Shown here piece after piece: positions 18,237 to 25,846 of a stretch of DNA of 56,825 bases. Numbering within the stretch: position 1 is the first letter of the stretch; every line of letters begins with the position of its first letter. Source of the DNA: Tissierellales bacterium (GTDB lineage Bacteria; Bacillota; Clostridia; Tissierellales; Dethiosulfatibacteraceae); NCBI GenBank assembly GCA_016938195.1, contig JAFGVC010000058.1, forward strand, positions 1 to 56,825, in the 5' to 3' direction. The position numbers were made by a program, and so were the translations under genes. Under the pieces are notes generated by a model, which worked only from the letters and a program-made list of their open reading frames with translations, was not told the DNA's origin and did no database searches.

Positions 18237-18259
18237 GCATTGTAGTTGAACGTTCAACT
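18231..18259 (-). promoter_or_regulatory. sigma-A promoter of marR, overlapping that of citX
   Basis: On the minus strand TTGAAC, a 17-base spacer and TATACT are read across the same bases as the citX -10 element. The -35 lies inside the palindrome, so the bound regulator would block both promoters. Confidence 0.65.
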
Positions 18260-18260
18260 A
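18243..18260. promoter_or_regulatory. 18-base operator palindrome between marR and citX
   Basis: TAGTTGAACGTTCAACTA is a perfect palindrome. It covers the predicted start of citX and the -35 of marR, a classic autoregulatory MarR operator position. Confidence 0.8.
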
Positions 18261-18297
18261 TAATTTTGTTTATTTAATGGATTTGGAGTGATCTTAC

Positions 18298-18843
18298 ATG
18301 TGTCATTATAATACAAAACCGACAGAAAAAATAGCCTCTATGATTCTCGATGCCCGAGAAAAAAGGGCCTTGAGGCAAGCCGAGCTGATTGAGAAATATC
18401 ATTTGCCCGTGATGAGTTTTACCATCAATGCTCCCGGAGAAACCAAAAACAACGAAATCATAAATAAAATATTTTTATTTGGTAGAGAGGCTCTATTATC
18501 TCTATTGAACCTTGAAAATATCAAAATCGTTGCGGAATTTACTTCTGAAGCTCTTCCATCCGGTCCTGAAGCGATTTTTTCTCTGGAAGCTGATGCCATA
18601 AGACTAAAGGAGTTATCCTTGTCTATAGAAGAACATCATCCTTTAGGCCGATTATTCGATATAGATATTATTGATTGTGATTTAAATCCAATCTCCCGAA
18701 AAAATTTAGGATATGAAGGTAGAAAATGCATCGTTTGTAACAACGATGCAAAGGTTTGTGCGAGAAGCCAGCGTCATGATATAAGTGATGTCATAGCTAG
18801 CTTTAATCGCATTTATGATGATTATATTAGATCATCCTGTTAG
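18298..18843 (+). CDS. citX: apo-citrate lyase phosphoribosyl-dephospho-CoA transferase (CitX)
   Basis: A 181-residue protein with the CitX signature GRLFDIDIIDCD near residue 118 and RKCIVCNNDAKVCARSQRH near the C-terminus. CitX transfers the 2'-(5''-triphosphoribosyl)-3'-dephospho-CoA group made by CitG onto the acyl carrier subunit of citrate lyase. ATG with GGAGTG upstream. Its stop codon overlaps the stop of the convergent aminotransferase gene. Confidence 0.9.
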   Translation: MCHYNTKPTEKIASMILDAREKRALRQAELIEKYHLPVMSFTINAPGETKNNEIINKIFLFGREALLSLLNLENIKIVAEFTSEALPSGPEAIFSLEADAIRLKELSLSIEEHHPLGRLFDIDIIDCDLNPISRKNLGYEGRKCIVCNNDAKVCARSQRHDISDVIASFNRIYDDYIRSSC

Positions 18844-19979
18844 TCTTTGATGACCTTGTCCGTCATTTCTTTTTTAATTAAATAATTTTCAAAATGTTTC
18901 AGATTCTCTTTGAAGTTTTTTCGACCATATCCCATTCTAAAATAATTTCCTTCAAAAAAATACATGTCCGCCGGAAGCAACAAAACACCTTGTTCTTTTA
19001 CCATTGTATCACAAAATTGCCGAATAGGAATTTCCAAGTTAAGCTTATGAAAGGCAATTGGCCCACACATAGGCTTATTATATGTAAACAGATTTGAATA
19101 CTTCTCAAAAAATTCATCCGAAGCTTCTAAGTTGTGTTTGATAATCTCTAAATTTCTATTGAGAATACGTTGACCGTTTTTAAGTGCTACAGTAGCTAAG
19201 TATTCAGAAGTCGCGCTATTACATATGGTGGTATAGTGCTTGTATTTCATCATGCTTTCAATCATTTCCTGATCTTTAGTAGCTATCCATCCTATTCTAA
19301 GCCCAGGAAGTCCATAGGCCTTTGACATAACTCCTAAGGTCACCGCTTTTTCATATTGATCGGCTATCCACGATCGTTTTATACCATCAAGCTCTAGCCC
19401 TTTATATACTTCATCTGAAAAAATGTAAATATTATGAGCCCTTGCTATTTCAATAATACGAGCCGATTCCTCATCTGTCAGCGTATAACCCGTCGGATTA
19501 TTGGGCGTGTTGATGCATATCAGCTTTGTTTGTGGGGTCACCAAAGCCTCTAGCTCTTCTAAATCTAACACCCAACCCTTATTTCCCTGTCTCAGATTCC
19601 ACTGAGAGACTTGACAGCCTATTGCATTAGCGACTTCAAATAAGGATTGATAGGTAGGAAACATGGTGATGACATGATCCCCTTTGTTTAGCAGTACATT
19701 CATAAAATTAAAAATAGCTTCCTGCGCTCCTGAATGAACGATGATCTCATCTGAATTCATTTGGCTGTAGAGCTGTGCAATTTGAGTTCTTAATTCATCG
19801 CTACCCGCAACCTCAGTGTAGCCTAACCAACTGTCCATGAAGGCTTTTTCAGAATCTGATTCATAGCTTAAAAGTTCTCTAACCGTCATAGCTTCACAAT
19901 CTGATTGTCCTAATAAATACGGCGCACTAAACTCGTGCTCTCCAAAGTATACTTCCAGTCTAAAATCATTAATTTTCAT
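18840..19979 (-). CDS. PLP-dependent aminotransferase, class I/II
   Basis: A 379-residue fold-type I aminotransferase. The PLP lysine is in SKAYGLPGLRIGW; NNPTGY and SDEVYKGLE are the cofactor-binding motifs, and the R of the C-terminal RMGYGR would bind substrate carboxylate. The substrate cannot be read from sequence; relatives are often annotated as aspartate or alanine/valine aminotransferases or capreomycidine-synthase-like. It has its own promoter and a leader of about 115 bases with a strong hairpin. The gene end overlaps citX by 4 bases, with no room for a terminator. Confidence 0.85.
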   Translation of the reverse strand: MKINDFRLEVYFGEHEFSAPYLLGQSDCEAMTVRELLSYESDSEKAFMDSWLGYTEVAGSDELRTQIAQLYSQMNSDEIIVHSGAQEAIFNFMNVLLNKGDHVITMFPTYQSLFEVANAIGCQVSQWNLRQGNKGWVLDLEELEALVTPQTKLICINTPNNPTGYTLTDEESARIIEIARAHNIYIFSDEVYKGLELDGIKRSWIADQYEKAVTLGVMSKAYGLPGLRIGWIATKDQEMIESMMKYKHYTTICNSATSEYLATVALKNGQRILNRNLEIIKHNLEASDEFFEKYSNLFTYNKPMCGPIAFHKLNLEIPIRQFCDTMVKEQGVLLLPADMYFFEGNYFRMGYGRKNFKENLKHFENYLIKKEMTDKVIKD

Positions 19980-20014
19980 TTTATCACCTCAAAAATTTTT
20001 TCCTGAAATAGTGA

Positions 20015-20056
20015 AAGTCCACCAACTTGTGCCCTCTTTCACAAGTTATTGGACTT
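20015..20056 (-). promoter_or_regulatory. long hairpin in the aminotransferase leader
   Basis: AAGTCC/GGACTT (6 pairs) and AACTTGTG/CACAAGTT (8 pairs) stack across a 3x3 internal loop, with an 8-base apical loop. It lies in the predicted 5' leader, between promoter and start codon, and has no U-tract. It matches no riboswitch class that I can recognise. Confidence 0.5.
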
Positions 20057-20103
20057 CCAAATAACGTTCATTCCCCAACCTCTTTAAATATGATTACTTC
20101 CTC

Positions 20104-20132
20104 ATTATACAACGTTTTCCCGCTATTTGCAA
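20104..20132 (-). promoter_or_regulatory. sigma-A promoter of the aminotransferase gene
   Basis: TTGCAA (20127-20132), a 17-base spacer and TATAAT (20104-20109) on the minus strand. The leader from here to the start codon is about 117 bases. Confidence 0.75.
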
Positions 20133-20141
20133 GGGACATTT

Positions 20142-21293
20142 TTAACTGTCCGCATAGGCTCTCTTAAAAATTTTGAGATAATCTTGACGATTAATTTCTT
20201 TTGGATTGCTAAAATTTGAACCGTTCTTTTCTGACATTTCAGACAAAATCTCAAAATCTTCCGTCTTAATGTTGAGCGATTTTAACCCTTGGAGTCCTAT
20301 TCTCCTTGAAATAATCTTAATATTCTCAATTCCCTCGGACGCTGTCATCAAATCGTTAGGTCCATATAAGCCCATATAATGAGCAATCTCAGCATATTTT
20401 TTTTCGGACGCTGTTACATTGTATTCCATAACATAGGGCAGCAGAACTGCATTGCATACGCCGTGAGGCGCATCATATAGACTGCCGAGCGCTTCAGCCA
20501 TACAATGGACTGCAGCTACATCCGAGTGACTGAAGGATAAACCCGCCATTAAGCTTCCCATCATCATCTTGTCTCTCGCTTCAATGTCTGAACCATCCAT
20601 AACTGCCTTTTCTATGCTCTCTGCAATATATTTAACGGCCCATAATCCCATCGCCTCTGCTAAGGGCTCCGTACACAAAGCTGTATAGCCTTCAATGGCA
20701 TGCGTCAAGGCATCCATACCTGTTGCCGCTGTGATACTAGGCGGAACTGTTAATGTCATCATCGGATCTATAATAGCTACCTTCGAAGCAATCAGTGGGC
20801 TTTTGACTGTATATTTAAATTTTTCTTTTGAATCTGTGATCACTGAAGAAAAAGTCACCTCGCTACCCGTGCCCGCAGTAGTCGGAATAGTAATCAGCTG
20901 AATAGCTTTTTCGATGGCTCTTTCTTTGTGCATATACTCTCTAACTGTGCCGCCCTGAGCCGCTAATATAGCCACAACCTTTGCCGCATCAATGGGACTG
21001 CCGCCTCCAAAAGCTATCAACGTATCCGCTCCAAATTCAACGGCTTTGTCCGCCGCCTTCGTAATGTTATAATCCTTTGGGTTTTGCTCAATTTCATCAA
21101 AAATAATATAGTCAAAGCCTTCTAGCCATTCTTCCAGCTTGTCGGTCAATTTTAAGGCCACCAGCTTTGAGTCTGTAACCACCATGATTTTTTTGGCCTT
21201 CATTTTCTTTAATTCTTCCGGCAGGACTTTCAACATTCCCACACCATAAATAATTTTTGTTGGCAAAGTAAAATTAAAAGGTGTAATCATCAT
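20142..21293 (-). CDS. iron-containing alcohol dehydrogenase
   Basis: A 383-residue NAD(P)H-dependent group III alcohol dehydrogenase. GGGSPIDAAK is the nucleotide-binding motif; TAGTGSEVT, DALTHAIEGY, HCMAEALGSLYDAPHG and the following region carry the iron-binding Asp and three His. Such enzymes reduce aldehydes to alcohols (butanol, ethanol or 1,3-propanediol types) or oxidise amino-alcohol-derived substrates. ATG behind GAGGAGAAA. It lies 75 bases after the GPH transporter, with a TATAAT in between, so it may have its own promoter. Confidence 0.9.
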   Translation of the reverse strand: MMITPFNFTLPTKIIYGVGMLKVLPEELKKMKAKKIMVVTDSKLVALKLTDKLEEWLEGFDYIIFDEIEQNPKDYNITKAADKAVEFGADTLIAFGGGSPIDAAKVVAILAAQGGTVREYMHKERAIEKAIQLITIPTTAGTGSEVTFSSVITDSKEKFKYTVKSPLIASKVAIIDPMMTLTVPPSITAATGMDALTHAIEGYTALCTEPLAEAMGLWAVKYIAESIEKAVMDGSDIEARDKMMMGSLMAGLSFSHSDVAAVHCMAEALGSLYDAPHGVCNAVLLPYVMEYNVTASEKKYAEIAHYMGLYGPNDLMTASEGIENIKIISRRIGLQGLKSLNIKTEDFEILSEMSEKNGSNFSNPKEINRQDYLKIFKRAYADS

Positions 21294-21368
21294 TTTCTCC
21301 TCATGGTTATATCGATATCATCATTATATCAAAAGATACTGATAAATAAAATATTTCATTTTATGGAG

Positions 21369-22781
21369 CTATAAAACATTCGGTTGCTTTTGGCTTTTTA
21401 TATGAATCTGGATTTCATCTACCATAGCTTGAGATAAATGGTATTTGTTGATGAAAAAATAGGCGATGCCAAAAGCGATTAGACTCCCTACGGAAAGAAT
21501 AACACCTAGGCTCAAAGATGTAAATAAAGTTTGGGTGGAAAGTCCTGAGTCAAATTTCACCACATCAAGCATAATTCCGACTAAAAACAAAATAAGTGAT
21601 TGTATGATTTTGTATCCAAAGGTTAAGGCGCCATAATAAACACCTTCAGACCTATATCCCTTTTCTTTTTCCTCGTAATCAATGGTATCGGCTGTCATAG
21701 AAGGTGGGAGCATAAACAATCCTCCGGACCCAAAGCCTAGTAAGAGGACAATCGGCAGAAGCAGAAAATTAAACTTTATAATAATCGGTCGTAACAGAAC
21801 AGCACCAAAAAACATGACTGATGCAACCATAGAAATCTTTAGGCATTCTATCATAATCGGTTTCTTGTCGTGTTTTTTAGAACGCATCAACCAAATAGGC
21901 AACGACAGGATACTTCCGCCAAAAAAAACTCCCATCACTAGCGCAATGATGTTGCTATTGAGTTCAAAGGTATAGGTGAAAACATGCAAGCCAATACTTC
22001 CAATTAAAGCTGATGAAACATTGACAAAAATATATGTAAAAAATATGTAAATGAAATGCTTGTTTCTAACAGCTTCCGTCATGGACATTTTGCGCTTAAT
22101 TTTGTCCGCTTGATTCGGAATATTTTTAAACCGATAAGAAAAGGTGGACGCAATGCAGATAAAAGACGTAATCAACATTAATCCTGATGTGGCCAACCCC
22201 ATCATGGAATAACCGGCAGGATTTAACTGTCCTACAGAATATTCAGGCGTCTCTTTAAAAAAAATCAAGAGGCCGGCAACCATCGGAAAGGCTAATCCCA
22301 AAAGAAAAGCAACTGTCTTGAAGCTTTGAATAGATGTTCTTTCATTGTAATCCATGGATAATTCAGCACCCAAGGCCGTGTAAGGCGTTCCATATATGGT
22401 CAGTGATGTTTTTAGCAGCATGAGAAAAATCAAAATCAAGATTAGTTTGGTGTTCGGTGTCAGACCCGGGCTGATATGCCATAGCATTAAGTTAAATATG
22501 GATGCCGTCACCGCACCAATCATTAAATAGAGATGTCTCCTGCCCCACTTTCGGCTAAAAGTAATGTCTGAAATATAACCCATTAATGGATCTGTAATCG
22601 CATCCCAAAAAATTCCAATAGCCATAATCGTTCCAATATATCTTCCTCTTACCCCTAAAACCGCTGTCGAATAAAAAAGCAGATAGGCCGCAAGGCTTTG
22701 AAAGACAATCCCATATCCTAAGTTGCCGATACCATATCCAATCTTTGATAAGAAACTTATTTTTTGCTCATTTTGTTTCAT
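21369..22781 (-). CDS. GPH-type (MFS) cation symporter
   Basis: A 470-residue, 12-segment membrane protein of the glycoside-pentoside-hexuronide:cation symporter family (MFS_2). The WDAITDPLMGYISD motif after the second helix and the RRHLYL loop are typical. Sugars are the usual cargo, but the family also moves other solutes, and no sugar catabolic gene is adjacent. Its start overlaps the CPBP protease gene by 14 bases, so the two are co-expressed. ATG behind AAGGAGC. Confidence 0.83.
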   Translation of the reverse strand: MKQNEQKISFLSKIGYGIGNLGYGIVFQSLAAYLLFYSTAVLGVRGRYIGTIMAIGIFWDAITDPLMGYISDITFSRKWGRRHLYLMIGAVTASIFNLMLWHISPGLTPNTKLILILIFLMLLKTSLTIYGTPYTALGAELSMDYNERTSIQSFKTVAFLLGLAFPMVAGLLIFFKETPEYSVGQLNPAGYSMMGLATSGLMLITSFICIASTFSYRFKNIPNQADKIKRKMSMTEAVRNKHFIYIFFTYIFVNVSSALIGSIGLHVFTYTFELNSNIIALVMGVFFGGSILSLPIWLMRSKKHDKKPIMIECLKISMVASVMFFGAVLLRPIIIKFNFLLLPIVLLLGFGSGGLFMLPPSMTADTIDYEEKEKGYRSEGVYYGALTFGYKIIQSLILFLVGIMLDVVKFDSGLSTQTLFTSLSLGVILSVGSLIAFGIAYFFINKYHLSQAMVDEIQIHIKSQKQPNVL

Positions 22782-23547
22782 TTAAGCTCCTTTTAACGAA
22801 CAAAATTTGACCGGTGATAACAAAAAAGACTAGCAGAATTATCATGCCATTTGGATGATAGCCATATATCACAACATTTTCAAATTCTATATCATAATTT
22901 TGAAAGTAATAGGTCGTCCAAACCGCAACGGCGTTATTTATAAAATGAAGTGCTATCCCTGAAAAAACAGATTTTGTTTTATATACCGTATAAGCGAATA
23001 CAAGTCCTAGAAGAAATGTCGGTATCAGCTTTATCAAACTGAAATGCATGGCTGCAAACATGAAAGAAGAAAGAATTAATGCTGTTTTGACACTTCTTTC
23101 TTGTAAGAGAGATGAAAGAATCAAGCCTCTAAAAAGAAGCTCTTCTACAATTGCCGGTATCAAGGCGATAATAACCATCTGCGTGGAAAAGGATGTGTTG
23201 CTAAAAAGATAGTCGAACGACTCCATTAACTCAACTTCCTCGGGCAAATAGCTTGACGCGTAATATGAATAAACCGCACTCACCATCAATGTTACAAACC
23301 AGAGCGCTATGCCTAGGATTAAATATCTATTATTTACCGGCATTCTCAATAAATACAATTCTTTCAGATTTTTTTCAGAAATCTTCCCTATAATAATGCC
23401 CGGGATTAAAAGCGAAACAAAATGTGTCACTGAAATCCCGGGTATTCCGAATCTATCAAAAAAAAATGGTCCTGAATAAAAAAAACTGAACACGATGAGC
23501 ACGTATATTATCATCACCTGATTAAAACTAAATCCTTCTTTCTTCAT
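22768..23547 (-). CDS. CPBP family intramembrane metalloprotease
   Basis: A 259-residue protein with about seven or eight membrane segments and the CPBP (CAAX protease/ABI) motifs EELLFRG, FAAMHFSL and HFINNAVA, whose Glu and His residues form the active site in the membrane. Bacterial members act in bacteriocin immunity or protein maturation; the substrate here is unknown. It overlaps the downstream transporter gene. ATG with GGAAGGA upstream. Confidence 0.85.
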   Translation of the reverse strand: MKKEGFSFNQVMIIYVLIVFSFFYSGPFFFDRFGIPGISVTHFVSLLIPGIIIGKISEKNLKELYLLRMPVNNRYLILGIALWFVTLMVSAVYSYYASSYLPEEVELMESFDYLFSNTSFSTQMVIIALIPAIVEELLFRGLILSSLLQERSVKTALILSSFMFAAMHFSLIKLIPTFLLGLVFAYTVYKTKSVFSGIALHFINNAVAVWTTYYFQNYDIEFENVVIYGYHPNGMIILLVFFVITGQILFVKRSLNETK

Positions 23548-23612
23548 GATGCCATCCTTCCAATATACTGATTAAAATCATTATATCATAGTTTGTGAAG
23601 AATTTTTGTGAA

Positions 23613-24776
23613 TTATAGACGATTATATACCAAATTCCCATCTATGATGGTTGCTTTTACTTCATGATTTATTTCTTTAAGCGGATTGCCTTTGAAGATA
23701 ACCAAATCGGCATCTTTTCCCGCTTCAATACTTCCCACTCGATCTGAAATTCCGGATATCTCAGCCGCATTAATGGTAATGGCCTTCCATCCTTCTTCTT
23801 CGGATAATCCTGCCTTTACAGCAAGTCCTGCACACAGACTAAGATATTGCAAAGGAATGACGGGTGAATCCGTCATAATTGCCATCTTCAAACCCGCTTC
23901 ATTCAAAATACGAGGCGTATCAAAGGTTAAATTTTTAAGCTCGAATTTTGTTCTGCCGCTGAGAGAAGGTCCAATGATGACATATTTATTTTCTTCCTTT
24001 AGCTCTTCTGTTATGAGATGACCCTCAGTACAATGATCTAGTGTGATATCCAAATCAAATTCTTTGGCTATTCTCAATGCGGTAAAAATGTCATCGGCTC
24101 GATGGGCATGCGCCTTGAGCGGGATTTCTTTTTTCATAACAGGAATCAGTGCTTCCATTTTCATATCAAAATCCGGCGTTTCATCCGGATCCTTTAAAGC
24201 TTTTTCTTGGTCCGCGATATATTTTTTAGCTTCGAAAAGTGTTTCCCTGAGAATTGCCGCTGTACCCATTCTGGTACTTGGTGCTTTGTGTTGATCGTCA
24301 TAAACTCTTTTGGGATTTTCTCCGAAGGCAATTTTCATAGCCACCGGATCCTTTAGAATCATTTTGTCAATTCTCTTGCCATAGGTTTTAATGGCAACAA
24401 ATGTCCCTCCTATTACATTAGCACTCCCCGGTCCTGTAACCGCTGTAGTCACACCACCTTCTCTGGCTTCTTGGAATGCCATATCCATCGGATTAATTGA
24501 GTCAATCGCTCTCAGATGAGGTGTAACAGGATCAGTCGCTTCATTTCCATCGGCACCCTCAAAGCCTATGCCTTCTTCCCACATGCCTATATGACAATGT
24601 GCATCAATTAGCCCGGGGGTAATCAAATAGCCCGTTGCATCAATCACCTCACAATCTATAGGTGCCTGAACGGTTTCTCCGACCTCTTTGATAATCTTTC
24701 CATCAATAAGAATCTGTCCTTTTTCAATGTCTCCCTGAGTCATGGTTTTAATGTATCCGTTTTTTATTAAAATCAT
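23613..24776 (-). CDS. amidohydrolase, imidazolonepropionase-like
   Basis: A 387-residue metal-dependent hydrolase of the amidohydrolase superfamily. GLIDAHCHIGMWEEG carries the first metal-binding HxH; KAHAHRADDI, TLDHCTEGH and MTDSPVIPL supply further ligands, the last with the catalytic Asp. The C-terminal GSIEAGKDADLVIFKGNPL closes the composite beta-sandwich. The subgroup is close to imidazolonepropionase-like cyclic amidases and dipeptidases, so the substrate is open. ATG at 24776 follows GGAGG; an upstream in-frame TTG is part of the ribosome-binding site. Confidence 0.86.
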   Translation of the reverse strand: MILIKNGYIKTMTQGDIEKGQILIDGKIIKEVGETVQAPIDCEVIDATGYLITPGLIDAHCHIGMWEEGIGFEGADGNEATDPVTPHLRAIDSINPMDMAFQEAREGGVTTAVTGPGSANVIGGTFVAIKTYGKRIDKMILKDPVAMKIAFGENPKRVYDDQHKAPSTRMGTAAILRETLFEAKKYIADQEKALKDPDETPDFDMKMEALIPVMKKEIPLKAHAHRADDIFTALRIAKEFDLDITLDHCTEGHLITEELKEENKYVIIGPSLSGRTKFELKNLTFDTPRILNEAGLKMAIMTDSPVIPLQYLSLCAGLAVKAGLSEEEGWKAITINAAEISGISDRVGSIEAGKDADLVIFKGNPLKEINHEVKATIIDGNLVYNRL

Positions 24777-24807
24777 TGTATCCTCCAAAAATTATGCGTC
24801 TCAATGC

Positions 24808-24836
24808 ATTATAATCAAAAAACCTCAGTAAATCAA
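24808..24836 (-). promoter_or_regulatory. sigma-A promoter of the amidohydrolase gene
   Basis: TTGATT (24831-24836), a 17-base spacer and TATAAT (24808-24813) on the minus strand. The -35 lies in the loop of the preceding terminator and its right stem arm fills the spacer. Confidence 0.7.
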
Positions 24837-24846
24837 TACTGAGGTT
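24815..24846 (-). terminator. intrinsic terminator of ptb
   Basis: AACCTCAGTA pairs perfectly with TACTGAGGTT (10 pairs, 6-base loop) and is followed by TTTT on the minus strand, shortly after the ptb stop codon. Confidence 0.85.
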
Positions 24847-24873
24847 GCAAGCTTCAGTTCTCAGTCGCTAATC

Positions 24874-25779
24874 TTATTTGGCTGAAGCTATCACGCTTCC
24901 AAACAAGATAGAATAATATTTCGAATCAAAATCGTCCGCTCTAGATACCAGTATAATCGGTGCTTTTGCGCCCATAACGACACCCGCTCCTGTTCCATTG
25001 CCAAAATATGTAATGGCCTTGCCAATGCCATTTCCCATCTCTATATTCGGAACAAGTAAAACATCCGCGTCTCCGGCTACCGGACTTGAATATTTCTTGA
25101 TTTGAGCCGCCTCACATGATACGGCTAAATCAAGCGCCATAGGTCCATCTACGATGATTCCTTCGTCAAATTCTCCTCTCTCATACATTTCTTTTAACAA
25201 TCCGGCGTCTACGGTAGCCGGCATTTTTGGATTGACCTTTTCTTTTGCAGCTAAGCAAGCGACTTTAATGGTTTTATACTGTAATCCTTTGGCCGCTTCT
25301 GCAACATTTTTGATCAGGTCTACCTTTGTGTCTAAGTCAGGATAGGTCACCATCCCACCGTCTGTCAACATAATCAGCTTATGATAGGCTGCAATTTCAT
25401 AGAGCATGACATGGCTGAGCTGTCTTCCTGTTCTCAATCCCCATTCTTTATTGAGGACGGCCTTCAGAAGAATTGCCGTATCGACTAATCCCTTAATTAT
25501 AAAATCCGCCTTTCCCTCTGTCACCATTTGAACGGCAATTTGTGAAGATTCTTCGAAATTCGCGCTGTTTACAATCATATCTTCTGTCAGTTCCAGCGCA
25601 TTTTTTTCAATGTATTCTTTAATTTTAATGCTATCGCCAACCAATATAGGTTCGATAATCAAGTCTCGGTAGGCTTTATCAACGGCAATAAGGATATTTT
25701 CTTCCTCTGCACCGGCGACGGCAAGTCTTGATTTTTTATTTGTGTCTATTAACTGTTTTAAATCTTCTAATTTTTTCAT
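24874..25779 (-). CDS. ptb: phosphate butyryltransferase
   Basis: A 301-residue member of the phosphate acetyl/butyryltransferase family, converting butyryl-CoA and phosphate into butyryl phosphate, the substrate of butyrate kinase. Motifs include FIIKGLVDTA, the LSHVML and TDGG segments and the C-terminal GNGTGAGVVMGAKAPIILVSRADD. Length matches Ptb (about 300), not acetyl-specific Pta (about 330). ATG at 25779 follows GGGAGG; the upstream in-frame ATG is rejected. It has its own promoter and terminator; buk is about 14 kb downstream. Confidence 0.92.
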   Translation of the reverse strand: MKKLEDLKQLIDTNKKSRLAVAGAEEENILIAVDKAYRDLIIEPILVGDSIKIKEYIEKNALELTEDMIVNSANFEESSQIAVQMVTEGKADFIIKGLVDTAILLKAVLNKEWGLRTGRQLSHVMLYEIAAYHKLIMLTDGGMVTYPDLDTKVDLIKNVAEAAKGLQYKTIKVACLAAKEKVNPKMPATVDAGLLKEMYERGEFDEGIIVDGPMALDLAVSCEAAQIKKYSSPVAGDADVLLVPNIEMGNGIGKAITYFGNGTGAGVVMGAKAPIILVSRADDFDSKYYSILFGSVIASAK

Positions 25780-25807
25780 GAGTGACCTCCCAAATATCAT
25801 ATGCTAT

Positions 25808-25837
25808 ATCATACCAATTAAACAAATGACATGTCAA
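25808..25837 (-). promoter_or_regulatory. sigma-A promoter of ptb
   Basis: A perfect TTGACA (25832-25837), an 18-base spacer and TATGAT (25808-25813) on the minus strand. TGACATGTCA, a 10-base palindrome, overlaps the -35. Confidence 0.65.
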
Positions 25838-25846
25838 TATATCTTT

